From assembly GCA_963920665.1 (NCBI GenBank), contig OY987263.1:42443218-42507217 (forward strand): 64,000 nt of DNA, in the 5' to 3' direction. Below, in pieces: positions 12,826-24,120 of the stretch. This stretch comes from Straminergon stramineum (lineage: Eukaryota; Streptophyta; Bryopsida; Hypnales; Calliergonaceae). A program made the position numbers and the translations under genes. The notes beneath the pieces are model-generated. The model saw only the letters and a list, made by a program, of their open reading frames with translations. It did no database searches and had not been told where the DNA came from. Within the stretch, counting starts at the first letter, position 1. Every line of letters starts with the position of its first letter.

Positions 12826-12830
12826 TAGTA
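12826..12830. repeat. Target-site duplication of element D, left copy (TAGAT)
   Basis: TAGAT precedes the TGTTGTAG terminus. The right copy at 23126-23130 is CAGAT, one base different. Confidence 0.6.
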
Positions 12831-14000
12831 CAGAGCAAGTAAATTCCCTGTTATACTCACAAAAATCACTCTAGAGCATAACTAAGTGACTCTAAAGATC
12901 AAACTCATGAGATTCTTTGAAGTATTTACTTTAATTAAGCGAGTAAGCCTTATTAACTTCTAAACCTTTCCTTCCAGTCCTAGATCTAAAACCAGAAACC
13001 ACCAACCACCAAATAGTCTGGGACCGGATTACTTCTATTCCAATTTCCTAAATCTCCAGTTGGTCCAATTTCACCCAATCCCAAGACCACACCACTTCCG
13101 GTCCTCTCTCTCTCTCTGGGCCAATCCGTTCGGGATTGTCTGTATGTCTCCTTACTCCTATTCTGGTTTAATTTTGCCTTTGTTGGACCATCAGATGGGT
13201 CGCCATTTGATTTTGTGAGTGGTAGGCCTACCACTCCTTCCGTGGATTCTAGTGGCCAAAGGTCCACTATCCTATCTCCTCCTCTCCTAAACTAACTCGG
13301 ATCCGGTTTGATCCCTCACAATATCCCGAAGAGTAATCCGGTTTGCAAGTTACATAGAAATCCCTCGTACGATCCGTTCTTACTACAACAACCTTGATGC
13401 CAGCTCCTACCTGTGCGAAGCTAGGTGGTCACAAGTATACTCGTCCATTCCATCACTTACTAGAGCTATTCCGTTTACCAAATGAGGTGGTGAGACCTCT
13501 CAGAAGATTGGACACTCAACCGAGTTCCCTACCCAGGAGTTCTAACGCGACTAAAGATACCCTCCCTATCCGCCTAGCCTAACAACAACTATCTCACCTA
13601 GAACTTTGAAACTCTAGATCTACTAAGGCACTGAAGTTCACTCCCAACACTCCTACAACCTGCTTACGTGCACTAAGGATCGAAAACTTGTACACCAAGG
13701 GGAGAGATCAAGTCACAAATCAGTCCTATACCTTCCTAACTCCACATCATGCAAACCTGCCAAGCTTGGGAGATACACACACAACACTAGAGTGCATATG
13801 AAGGTACAAGAATTTTTAAAAAAAACACACTCCTAGTTCCCTTCGTAGGGACTAACTTAAATACAATCAAAAAGTACAAGTGGGCGAAAATGCCTGCAAA
13901 AGTTTCGCCGCAACTTGGGTCAAACTTTTCGGTCCTACCTACTCCTAACTGGATTGGAATAGGATCCGAATCTATTCCTAACATTCCTATTATTTATACA

Positions 14001-14417
14001 CTAAGCACCCACTCGAGATCTGATGGTGGCACTATCCGCTCCCGGCTCCATCTGCTCGAAGATCTCGTTCAAGTTCCGATTCCACTCCCCCTCTTGAGGA
14101 TTTGGAACCTGGTCGCCTTCTATGGATCCAGGGGTTGAGTCCAAGTTGATGGCAGTTTTGGGCATACCGGCCTGATTCGCCCTAGCCTCTAATCTCTTAG
14201 ACTTGGGAGTGGCATCCTTTCCCTCCTCTGCCATTACATCTAGGAATGAATCCGAGAGAGAAATGTCTGAGAGTCGAATCCCACGAGAACAAATTGCTCT
14301 CGACAGTATCCAAGTGCTCTCTTCCATTTGATCCGCCGCCTTCCTCGCATCCTTCATTGCCGCTTCAACCTGCTCGGCAAAGTCTGTAAGAATCCTCACC
14401 ATCCGGGAACTGGATGG
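14001..14417 (-). pseudogene. Element D gag-like ORF, C-terminal part
   Basis: This reads 'KPSSSRMVRILTDFAEQV', then 'ICSRGIRLSDISLSDSF', then 'QVPNPQEGEWNRNLNEIF', and stops at 14001. It continues the D ORF interrupted at 21345. Removing element C and one CTTCT copy places 'DEKVHDEEK' directly before 'KPSSSRMV', matching the uninterrupted order in element C ('DEKVHEEKKPSSSRMV'). Confidence 0.75.
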
Positions 14418-14422
14418 CTTCT
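14418..14422. repeat. Target-site duplication of element C, left copy (CTTCT)
   Basis: CTTCT directly precedes TGTCGCAG. An identical copy lies at 21340-21344. Confidence 0.85.
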
Positions 14423-15554
14423 TGTCGCAGCACAGGATAAGTAAATTCCCTATTATGCTCACAAAAATCACTCTAGAGCATAACTAAGTGACTCTAAAGA
14501 TCGAACCCATGAGATTCTGTGAAGTATTTACTTTAGTTAAGCAGATAAGCCTTTCTCTCCTCTAAACCTTTCCTTCCGGTCCTAGATCTAAAACCGGAAA
14601 CAACCAACCACCAGATAGTCTTGGACCGGATTACTTCCGTCCTGATCCTAGAACTACTTGGTTCCCACAATTACCCTTATTCTAGGACTTTTACTACTTC
14701 CGGTCCTGGTATTTCTCTGAACCAATCCGGTCCAGATTACCAACACATATCCTCACTTCTATTCCGGTTTAATTTTGCCTCTGTTGGACCATTAGAGGGG
14801 TCGCCACTTGAGTTTGTGAGTGGTAGGCCCACCACTCCTTCCACGGATTATAGTGGCTGAAGGACCACTTAATCTACCTATTCTTCTCGTAAGCTAACTC
14901 GGATCCGGTTTGATTCCTCACAATAGTCCAGATAGCAATCCGGTCTACAAGTCACACAAAAATCCCCTATATGATCCGCTCTTACTACAACGACATTGAT
15001 GCCAGATCCTACCCGTGCAAAGCTAGGTGGTTACAAGTGTACCCATCCGTTCCAACATTAACTAGAGTTCTTCCGTTTACTAACTAAGGTGGTGAGACCT
15101 CTCAGAAGATCGGACACTCAACCGGATTTCCCCTCCAGGAGTTCTAGCGCGTCTAAGGATACCCTCCCTATCCGCCTAGCCTAACAGCGGTTATCTCATC
15201 TGGAACTCACAACCCTAAATCTGCCGAGGCACTAAAGTCCACTCCCAACACTTCCACAACTTGCTCACACACTAAGGAGTGGAAACTATCACACCAAAGG
15301 GAGAGATCAAGTCATAAATTTGCCCTACACCTTCCTAACTCCACATCATGCACACCTGCCAAGCTTGGGAGATACACACAACACACAAGCGCATACAAAG
15401 GTACAAGGAATTTGCAAAAAGAAGACTCTCAGTACCCTTCGTGGGCCTGACTTAAATACAAGTCAAAAAGTACAAGTGGGCGAAATTGCTTGCAAAAGTT
15501 CCGCCGCGACTTGGGCTGGATTTTTCGCTTCCGACCTACTCCTAACTGGATTGG

Positions 15555-15559
15555 AATAG
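15555..15559. repeat. Target-site duplication of element A, left copy (AATAG)
   Basis: AATAG directly precedes the TGTCGCGAGCC terminus and recurs at 19082-19086. The element D sequence homologous to this site reads through it without an insertion (near 13955-13970), confirming the empty-site structure. Confidence 0.9.
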
Positions 15560-18500
15560 TGTCGCGAGCCGTAATCTTAGAAGTCACCATGTTAGTACTA
15601 AAAGAAGTATAAGTATATAGAATTTTTCAAAATTCTTAACAGGCAAAAAGGGTTAGAACCCTCTTAGCCTAAAACATCTCACTAACACTGAACGGATGCT
15701 CCAGGTAATCCGTAATGGAACCCAGAACGGATCCGGATTCCGGAAACCCGGATAGCGACAGCCTAGTAACTAGACTTCCGGTCTAGAAATAGAGACCCGT
15801 TACGAGTGAACGGTCCGCTTTACAAACAGTCGGTATTTTGACGGGTACTTAACCCCGCCACTGCCATTTCCTCTTCCTCTTTTCCCACAACTGTTTTGTG
15901 CGCACATAGCTGAGTGAAAGAGTGGTGAGTTAGTGCTCACGTGAGAGGTGATAGTATCTTCAGATTTCTGAATAGTTGAGATGGCGGAGGGAGATATCCG
16001 GAAGACTTTGGTCACCGACCGGATGGTTTGTCCAACCATTCCGGAAAGGCTGAGAGACAGATCCCAGCTAGAGGATGACCTTAGTGAGATAGGGTGTGTC
16101 GGTCTGTTCCTGCGGCCGTGGATCGTAAAGTACGACTGGATGATCCAAGAGTTGATAGTAGGTGCTTCCAACCAGTATGAGTTGACCGTGAGAGGAAGGC
16201 CTCAAACCTGGACTGATGACATCTAGGCTAGAGTTTACGGATTTCCTAAGAAGGGATCCGGTTTAGCATCACGGACAAACAAGTTTGCAGTCGGGAAGTT
16301 CAAGAACGCTGCCCATTCTAAGGAAGGGTATGCAATTAGTGACTGCCTGGATGCAAGGCAGAGGCATATACTAGAGTTCTTGATTCCCATCCTATATCCG
16401 GAAAAGCCTACCCGGGTTACGGTTACGATAGCCAACACCATATTTGGTGCATTTGAGGGTAGACTAGTTAGTTGGGGCAAGGTGATTGGATCCGTAGTCG
16501 CAAAGCTTGCCGCCAACGTGGGAAAGGGAAAGACGAACCCCATAGGGCCGTACCTTTTCCATCTGTACCATCACGCAGAACTTCTCAGCGATGCAGAGAT
16601 GGTGGAGTACAACACTGAAGTGATGATCCTTCAATACGGATTGATAGAAGAAGTGACGACGATGCAGCCGCCATTGGAAGAGGAGGAGGATCCAGAAGAA
16701 GACAAGCAACCCTTGGAGCGGAGGCACCGGAAGTCCACGGATCCGACCTCGCGGAGAAAACTTCCGGCTCAACAGAGGATCACGGAAGAAGAGGAAGGAA
16801 GCATATCCGGGTTCTTCAAAACCGGATTCAATTAGGTACTCCAAGCACAAGAGTACCACGAGAGCCTGAAGGATCTGCTCAGGAGGATAGGCCGGGAGCT
16901 AAAGACGGAACCAGAAGACATCCTCGATGCGCTGAAGAAACTTCCAAATCCGGAAGTCCTGGAGCGGAAGGATAAGCAGATCGTAGCCCTGAAGAAGGAG
17001 AAAGCAGATCTTCAGGCGAGACTCAGCTGGGCGCAAGGCGAGATGGCTGAAGCGAAGCAAAGGGAGAAGGAAGCCCTCCAGCTGCTGAAGAATTTATCCA
17101 ACTTGGTAGACAAGCCGGCCGATATGGTAATGAAGGCGGCTCTAACCCAGAGCTGGTTGACTGAGGAAGGGCACATCACCGGATCCAAGGTCATCCAGAT
17201 ACTCGTGGACTTCTCCTCCCGGATGGAGCTCACACTCAAGGAGATGAGGCAGCTGCTTGGACGGATCGACCCCGACCGGGTAATGGACTTCTCCAACTTT
17301 CCGGAGATACATTTTGACACGGAGACACCCGTCAAGCTCACCGCCTCTCTGCCGCTACCTTCGAAACCGGAAGTTCTGAGGGAGAGTCTCCGGTACTCCA
17401 CGGAACCGTTCTCCAAACAGTTGGAGAAGACAATCCGGAGGAGCATGAAGTCAGCACCCAAGTCTAGCACGCAGCCGGATACAAGACGGGAGTTGGTGAC
17501 TCCAGAGGTTACGGTGTCTCCACCCGTCCTAGTCTTCAACCTTCCGGAAAAGGAACCGCTGCCAACACCTTACACCCAAGCCCGTGGCCAACTAATAGAG
17601 CGGATCGGGGGATTGTTGAATCCGGCTCGCTCTCATCCGGAGGAGTTCGAGTATATGGTGGAGGAGCAGCAGCAACCAAGGAAGGAGATTGAGCTGATCG
17701 TGTTGGATGAGACTTCTCCAGGCGAGGAGATTGAAAGGGGCATCACTCAGATTGAGAAATTTGAGGAGGAGGAATACCGGACCAGATCGAAGGACAAGGA
17801 CAAGGAAGAAGCCGACTACTCTCCTCCGGAAATCCGGAAGATAAAAACCCGGGTGGTGTTACAGTCGACCCCCATGAAGGCGACCCCGAAGGCAACACCA
17901 AGGGCATCTCTGTGGACACCAGCGAGTCAAGGCGGGAGCAGCCAGAAGAAAGCGCGGAGGGTGAAGTAGTTAGGACTTTTCTTAGGCAGATAGGATTTTG
18001 ATTTTGAACCGGATCCGGATTTCCAAGTGTGGGACCGGGTTCCGGATTTGTAGGATCTCACCTTTCCCGGATTTTTCGGGAAGGTTGTGAGTGGTCACTT
18101 GGATTTCCGGGTGGCCTTTCGGCCTTTTCGACTTTGAGTTGTTTTGTGTTTTTAAGTGTGAGGCGGGTTGGTTGCCTCTCATTCCATCCTAGCATTATAG
18201 TTTGTATCTTGGCATCCTTTCTTTTAATCTGAGCCACCAAGTGGACCCTCAGGGATTGATCTGTTATATATCTAGCTTTCTTGTGTTTCCGTGTGAGTGA
18301 GTGAAGTGTGAGAGAGGAGGAGAAAAGGAGGAATCCGGATCTGAGGGGACTTCGGTTTGATTTGTGGGGAATGTTTGTGATAGAATCTAGACTAGTGACT
18401 TTGGTATTGAGCACGTGCCTTTAAACTACTGTAACGGGAATCCGATTAGGAGTGGTAGGGGCGCGAGTCCGGATTACCAGGGAAGGTTCCGTGCGGAGAT

Positions 18501-19081
18501 AAGCAACCGCCAGTGGAAGAAAACCCCATACCACTTACCGGAAGGTCAGCCAAACCCTAGGATCAGTTTAGTAAATAACTTACAACCCCTGGATTAGTTC
18601 CGGACTCTGTTGGTCTGTCGTTGTAGTGGAGAAGACTTGTTACGGATCTGAGTGACCTGCCTCCCGGATTGGCCATCCGGAAGGTTGTGAGAGTGTTTCT
18701 GGTCTGATCTAGTGCAACATATGGTCTAAGTGTGTGTTTGTAGTTTTGAAAGAGAGGAGAGCGTAAGGAATACAAGTGGCAAGTCCCTGCCCCTTTATAC
18801 AATCAAAGGCGGACCCTCTGAGGATAAAACAAAGGTACCAAAAACCAGTGTTTGTGAGTGAGAAGACGGATCCGGATTCTGGATTGGAGTGGATTCTGGA
18901 TTGGATTCCGGAAAGGTAGTAATCCGGAAAGAGAGAGAAAAGGAGAAAGGAGAGCTTAAGTTGGTAGAACGGATAACCTAGGCTTGCAACAACATACTAG
19001 AATCCCCTAGGACGATATTTCGAGTTAGTTTATACGTTTGGGTGTTGTAAATGGTATTTACCGCATGCTACGCGTACGACA
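15560..19081 (+). mobile_element. Element A: 3.5-kb gag-ORF element, full length
   Basis: The element is 3522 bp from TGTCGCGAGCC to GCGTACGACA, with 5-bp TGTCG/CGACA inverted ends and perfect AATAG target copies. A ~420-bp leader precedes one long ORF (15981-17969), followed by ~1.1 kb of non-coding DNA. Element B (48785-52310) is colinear over its whole length. First and last ~400 bp share no direct repeat, so it is not a standard LTR retrotransposon. TGT...ACA ends and a 5-bp duplication are what an LTR-type integrase produces, so A may be a solo long LTR with an internal ORF. Confidence 0.85.
15981..17969 (+). pseudogene. Gag-like ORF of element A, two nonsense codons
   Basis: The frame has 663 codons including its stop, from the ATG of 'MAEGDIRKTL' to a lysine/arginine-rich end ('SSQKKARRVK'). 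TAG codons at 16224-16226 and 16833-16835 interrupt it; element B has TGG (Trp) at both. Parts visible: a globular N-terminal half with 'LYPEKPTRVTVTIANTIF' and 'GPYLFHLYHHAELL'; an acidic linker ('PPLEEEEDPEEDKQ'); a probable coiled coil around 16890-17120; and a Pro/Glu-rich tail. No zinc knuckle, protease, reverse transcriptase or integrase motif is seen. The fold resembles plant retroelement gag or 'putative plant transposon protein' domains only loosely, so the function is inferred. Confidence 0.75.
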
Positions 19082-19086
19082 AATAG
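19082..19086. repeat. Target-site duplication of element A, right copy (AATAG)
   Basis: Identical to 15555-15559 and directly follows ...TACGACA. Confidence 0.9.
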
Positions 19087-19124
19087 GATCCGGATCCATT
19101 CCTAACCTACCTACTATTTACAAA

Positions 19125-20810
19125 CTAAGTGCCCACCCGAGATCCAATGGTGGCACTATCCGCTCCCAGTTCCATGTCCTTGAAAATCTCGTTCAGGTTC
19201 CGATTCCGCTCTCCCTCCTGCGGATTTGGAACTTGTTCGCCTTCTGTGGAATCTGGGGTTGAATCCAAGTCAATGGCGGTTTCGGGCGTATTGGCCTGAG
19301 TCGCCCTAACATCCGATCTCTTGGATTTGGGGGTCGCATCCTTCTCCTCTCCTACCGTCACGTCCGAGAACGAATCTGGGAGAGAGATATCCGAGAGTCG
19401 AATCCCGCGAGAGCAAGTTGCTCCCAACAATATCCGGGTATCTCCTCCATCCTGTCCGTTGCCTTCCGTGCCTCCTTCATTGCCGCTTCTACCTGCTTGG
19501 GAAAGTTTGTGAGAATCCTTTGTCACCATCCGGGAACTGGATGGCTTCTTCTCCTCGTGTACCTTCTCGTCAAACAGCTTCGCCTTAGCGACAACCATTC
19601 CGGTTTCCCCGAATGTAGCCTTCACTTGCTCCACCATCTTCTGAGACTCCTCTGCCATGGATCAAGCAGCTGCAAAATTGTCCTTGAGGACAAGGAGTTC
19701 CGCTTTTGTTCGATCCAACTCCTCTTGTAGTCTTCGAATTTCCGCCTCTTGTTTTCGGGACTCAACCGGATCGGAAATGTAGCTGGCTACCTTCTCTGGT
19801 AGCTCTCTGTCGGGTACTGCTCCTACCAACTTTCCGATCGAGAGCAAGATCCTCCTCTTCAATTCCCAATCCGCCCTCATGTCGCATAGGATCTTAATGA
19901 GCAGGTTGAATGGGTCATCGGGATCCAATTCCTCCGACATTGTCTTCTCCACTTTCGATTTCTCTTCCAGAGTTGGGGTGTTACAAGCGGGTGGTGTCCC
20001 CCGCTTGTTGGGAGAGGTTGTCTTCTGTCGCTTGATCAACGGTAGATCCAATTCCTCCTCCTCTGACTCGCTGTTCTCCTCGGGCTCGGAACCAGATTCC
20101 ATCTCCTCATCTGTCTCCAATTCCCTGTACCTCAGGAGAGTTTCCTAAGCCTTCCACGCCTTCTCCTCTCCTGCATTGAGGATTTGGTGGGAATGGTAGA
20201 GGTGAATAAGGTAGGGACACACTGGAGTGGCCCTACTCTTTCCCACTCTACCTACGAGTTGGGCAACCAGATCAGAAATGATCCGGGCCCAGTCAACTTT
20301 CTGGTCTCCTCTCAGAGCACTGAAAATAGTGTTGGCAAGGGAGATAGTTACCCTCGTCGGCTTTTCTGGGTGTAGGAACGGAACCAAGAACTTCAGCAGC
20401 CGGCGTTGTCACTCATCGATGTAGTCCTCCACCGCGTATCCGTCCTTCGGGTTGACCGCACCCTGGAACTTTTCGCGGCAAAACTCATCCTTCCAGCTCG
20501 CCATTCCTAGCCCTCCTGCTTGGAAACTATAGATTGCTCTCCAAACATTTTCCATCGAGAGATGTGGAACTGCTCTCAAAGTGTTGTCAAACTCATTGGA
20601 CAGCTTGCCCAAGAGTTCTCTCACTATGGACTCCTCTTTGAAGCCTTAGGGTTTCTCCACAAACCCCAGGCAATCCATGGAACTTAAATCTTCCATGAGT
20701 TGGGACTTGGCTGGTTCAGTGGAGGGAACAACCGGAACTACCTTCCGGAGCTTCACCTCTACTAATGATGTACTGGCCTGTCCGCCTCTACTTCTCCTAA
20801 GCTGTGGCAT
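19125..20810 (-). pseudogene. Gag-like ORF of element C, broken
   Basis: The ATG at 20810 starts 'MPQLRRSRGG', shared with element D. In order along the minus strand are 'LLGKLSNEFDNTLRAVPHL'; a segment homologous to element A ('LHPEKPTRVTISLANTIF', 'CPYLIHLYHSHQIL'); an acidic block ('EEMESGSEPEENSESEEEE'); a nuclear-signal-like 'LIKRQK'; a probable coiled coil ('RKQEAEIRRLQEELDRTKAE'); and the tail ending 'MELGADSATIGSRVGT'. In-frame stops occur near 20646, 20409, 20145 and 19662, and a local out-of-frame stretch lies near 19500-19430 relative to D. It is non-functional as it stands. Similarity to A shows that the two subfamilies share one ancestral protein. Confidence 0.75.
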
Positions 20811-21068
20811 GGACACAGGTGAGTGCTCTCGGAACCCTTTCCGATTCTACCTCACTCTCTCCTAGCCGCACGTATCGTTCTCACTTTCTCTCTCCGATCT
20901 CAACCGGAAATCCAAACTATAATGCTCAAAACCAAAAACCCTCGCAACAAACACTGACACAACAGACTGACACGGAAAACTAAATGATAGGCGCAGATTG
21001 CAAACTCAAAGCACAGAGAGCGCTTGGAAAACGAAAATGAAAAAGAGTTTGATCTGGGTAGCCAAGCT

Positions 21069-21076
21069 CTTTTATA
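21069..21076 (-). promoter_or_regulatory. TATA box of element C (TATAAAAG)
   Basis: TATAAAAG lies on the minus strand about 265 bp inside the element and about 260 bp before the ORF start. Element D has TATATAAG in the same place. Confidence 0.55.
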
Positions 21077-21339
21077 GCCGTTGGACTCCCTACCACCTTA
21101 TCATGACCTGTTCCGGATCCGGTTCCTATATGGTAACCGGTCCATCACCTATCCGGTGAGACATCCGCTCTTATCTGTTCACTCCTTAGGACCGGATTCA
21201 GAGAATCACCTCACTATCTCATTTTCCTTCCTTATTTTAGACCTAAATGGTTCCATAGCTAATTTCGGATACCTAATCTTGAGTTTCCGATTAGCTTTAC
21301 TAGGTAAACCAAAAAAATTGATAGTTTCACATTGTCACA

Positions 21340-21344
21340 CTTCT
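21340..21344. repeat. Target-site duplication of element C, right copy (CTTCT)
   Basis: Identical to 14418-14422, next to the ...GTCACA end of element C. Confidence 0.85.
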
Positions 21345-22610
21345 CCTCATCGTGCACCTTCTCATCAAACAGCTTCACCTTGGCGGCGACCATCCCAGTC
21401 TCCCCGAATGTGGCCTTCATCCACTCCACCATCTTCTGAGCTTCATCCGCCATCGATTGAGCGGCCGCAAAGTTCTCCTTGTGTACAAAGAGTTATGCTT
21501 TCACTCAATCCACCTCCTCCTACAATCTCTAGATCTCCGTCTCCTATTTCCAGGACTCAACCGGATCGGAAATATAGCTTGCCACCTTCTTAGGTAACTC
21601 TCTGTCTAACAGTGCTCCCACCAACTTTCTAATCGCGAGCAGGATTCTTCTCTTCAACTCTCAATTTGCTCTGATGTCTTACAGGATCTTTACTAGAGGA
21701 TTGAATGGATCCTCGGGGTCCGACTCTTCCGATACGATCTTTTCGACTTCCGGTTTCTCTTCTGGGGCCGTCGTATCGCAATGAGGTGGCATCCCTTGTT
21801 TGCTGGGAGAAGTCATCTTCTATCACTTGATTAGCGGCATCACCGGCTCCTCCTCCTCTAACTTGATGTTCTCCTCAAGATCAGAATCGGATTCCATCTC
21901 ATCATCCATTTCCGATTCTCCATATTTTAAAAGGACTTCTTGCGCCCTCCACACCTTCTCCTTTCCTACGCTCAGGAGCTGATGGGAATGATAGAGATGG
22001 ATGAGGTAGGGACACACAGGAGTAACCCTACTCTTTCTAACTCTACCTACAAGCTGGGTGACCAGATCAGAAATGATCCAAGCTCAATCGACTTTCCGGT
22101 CCCCTCTCAAGGCACCCAAGATGGTATTGGCAAGGGAGATCATCACCCTCATTGGCTTTTCTAGATGTAGAATCAGACGAGGAACTGCAGAAGTCAGTAG
22201 TGCCGCTCGTCTACGTAGTCCTCTACGACGTAACCGTCCTTTGGGTTGACATCACCCTGGAACTTTCCGCGAACGAACTCGTCCTTCCGATTTGCCATTT
22301 CTAGCCCTCCTGACCAGAAACTATAAACGGATCTCCAGACATCCTTTGTCCAAAGATGCAAAACCGCTCTTAAGGTGTTCTCGAACTCATTGGACAATTT
22401 GCCCAAGAGTTCTCTTACTATCAGCTCTTCCCTAAAGCCCCAAGGTTTCTCTGCAAACCCTAGGCAACCCATGGAACTTAAATTTTCCATGAATTGGAAC
22501 TTGGCTGGTTCAGTAGAGGGAATAACCAGAATTACCTTTCGGAGCTTTACCTCCACCGAGGACATATTAGCTTGTCCGCCTCTACTTCTCCTAAGTTGCG
22601 GCATGGACAC
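21345..22610 (-). pseudogene. Element D gag-like ORF, N-terminal part
   Basis: It begins at 'MPQLRRSRGGQAN' near 22605; an open frame extends further upstream to 22724, so the true start is uncertain. It runs parallel to the C ORF, with 'ELLGKLSNEFENTLRAVLHL', 'CPYLIHLYHSHQLLS', an acidic block and 'MVEWMKATFGETGMVAAKVK'. Several stops and frameshifts break it (for example near 22194, 21823 and 21629). Element C truncates it at 'DEKVHDEEK'; the rest lies at 14001-14417. Confidence 0.7.
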
Positions 22611-22856
22611 GGACGCGTGCTCGGAACCCCTTTCCGATTCTACCTCACTCTCTCCTAGTTGCACGTCCCGTTCCTCATTTTCTCTCTCCGATCTCAACTG
22701 GAAATCCAAACAATAACAACACAACTCTCAAAAGAGAGACACTCTCACATAAAATTGACACGGATGGCTAAGTGACAAACACAAATAGGAAGCTCAGAGC
22801 ATGGAGAGTGCTAGAAAACAAAAAATGCAAAAGAAGTTCAACTGGGTAGACTAGCC

Positions 22857-22865
22857 CTTATATAG
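22857..22865 (-). promoter_or_regulatory. TATA box of element D
   Basis: CTATATAAG on the minus strand, about 265 bp inside the element and at the position equivalent to the TATA box of element C. Confidence 0.5.
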
Positions 22866-23125
22866 TTGTTGGACCCCCTGCCACCTCATCATGACCTATT
22901 CCGGATCCAGTTCCTCTATGATATCCGGTCCATCCCCTATCCGGTTTGACATCCATTCTAATCCGTTCTCCTCTTGGGACCGGATTGAGCAAATCTCTCC
23001 ACTATCTCATTTTCCTTCTTTATTTTAGCTCTCAATGGTTCCTTAGCTAAATCTGGATACCTATATCTAGTTTCCGGTTGGTTTTACTAGGTAAACCAAA
23101 AAAATGAGAGTTTCATGTCACCACA

Positions 23126-23130
23126 CAGAT
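23126..23130. repeat. Target-site duplication of element D, right copy (CAGAT)
   Basis: It differs from the left copy TAGAT by one C/T change. Confidence 0.55.
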
Positions 23131-23670
23131 TCAGGATTTTCACAATCAAAATGGAATGATAACACTCCAATTGCAATTGCTATCTGCTAATTAATCTAAT
23201 TGTCACCAAGTGTAAATGAATATTGTTGGAAAAATAAGTTGAATCTCATGGACCTCCAGCTTCCTTCGAAACAGTATCTTAGCACCAACTAGTGTTTCTC
23301 AAGTAGCTTGGGCTACCCAAATTATAAACTCTGTTTAATTACAAATTAGTCGTAGGGTTGGGCTTGTTATCACTCGGTCCCAATGTTTTTAAAATACTAA
23401 GGTGAAATGCTCTTTAACCCATGAGGTACTGCTAGATTAGGGTTCAGGCATCTAAGGTCATTTAGAGAAAAAAAAATGATATACTTAGTATGAGTCCATT
23501 TAGAGAAAGAATTTATCATGATACTGTGAATTACCATTGAAGTATTTCAATGTCCAATGTTACTTGTTGAGAAACTTCTAGGAATATAAGGCATTTGTTG
23601 TGGAAGTAGTTCAAGATAGATTGATGTACTTTCCTATTTCTATTCTATAATTTATTAAGAAATAATTGAA
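23131..23670. other. Spacer between element D and the satellite edge
   Basis: AT-rich sequence without a gene or repeat that I recognise. Confidence 0.4.
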
Positions 23671-23674
23671 TTGC

Positions 23675-24120
23675 ATAGAAGAGGTGGGCACCCTCCAAAC
23701 ACTAGTCGGCTCCATCTAATGTTATGAGGGGTCCTCACACTACTGTAGAATATGAATAAAACAATCCTTGTGAAAAAGAATAATGTAGAATAAAGATGAA
23801 GGGCTTCCTATTTGTTTACTTTTGTAGAGTAGCGTAGGCCTCCCCAAATCACTAGTTGGACCTCAGTAATATTTTAGCAAGACCATGTTTTTCTATAAAA
23901 TTCAAAACATTTTATTGAAGTTTCAAGTCTCAACTTGATCATGATCATACTTATTCACTAAACTATAAGTTAAATTAATTCATGTTTTTCTAATGATTTC
24001 ATGCTGACATGTAGTCAATTTAAAAATAAAACATCTTAGTTGTCTCAGTTAGGCTACAACGCTGACAAGAAACCTAAATATTCAATATGATGGCTTTTCA
24101 ATACTCCAGAGGCATTGCTA
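23675..24120. repeat. Degenerate left edge of the satellite array
   Basis: Two weak hairpin units start near 23681 (GGGCACCCTCCAAACACTAG) and near 23825 (GTAGAGTAGCG then CACTAGTTGGACC), about 146 bp apart. Their right arms are decayed. Stronger copies follow from 24150, the usual pattern of divergent units at an array border. Confidence 0.7.

Larger units (their letters stand above)
14423..21339 (-). mobile_element. Element C: gag-ORF element inside D, split by element A
   Basis: On the minus strand it begins TGTGACAATG (21339) and ends GCTGCGACA (14423), flanked by perfect CTTCT copies. Element A (15560-19081) lies in its 3' non-coding part; without A and one AATAG copy C is about 3.39 kb. 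It carries a TATA box about 265 bp from its start and one gag-like ORF (20810 to 19125). It interrupts the D ORF. No LTR pair or pol-like sequence is visible. The order of insertion, D then C then A, is fixed by the nesting. Confidence 0.8.
12831..23125 (-). mobile_element. Element D: gag-ORF element, split by element C
   Basis: On the minus strand it starts TGTGGTGACATG (ends at 23125) and finishes ...CTACAACA at 12831. The flanking 5-bp repeats are TAGAT and CAGAT. Element C (14423-21339) lies within it; without C and the extra target copy D is about 3.37 kb. It has a ~0.3-kb leader with a TATA box, one gag-like ORF and a ~1.1-kb non-coding 3' part (12831-14000). The two ends share no long direct repeat, so no LTR pair is present. 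The 3' part is clearly similar to that of C (14423-15559 plus 19087-19124), so they are one subfamily. D may be a solo long LTR or an LTR-less element. Confidence 0.75.

Noticed and set aside
12986..15559. Several short open frames in 12.9-15.5 kb on both strands
   Set aside because: They lie in the duplicated 3' non-coding parts of elements D and C and differ between the copies.
18029..18802. Short open frames in the 3' part of element A (and the equivalents in B)
   Set aside because: The frames are not kept between A and B, so the region is treated as non-coding.
15560..19081. Standard LTR retrotransposon with two LTRs
   Set aside because: First and last ~400 bp of A (and of B) share no direct repeat, and no pol-type motif is present.
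15560..19081. DNA transposon with terminal inverted repeats
   Set aside because: Inverted identity is only 5 bp (TGTCG/CGACA) in A and B and weaker in C and D, and no transposase motif is seen; TGT...ACA with 5-bp duplications fits LTR-type integration better.
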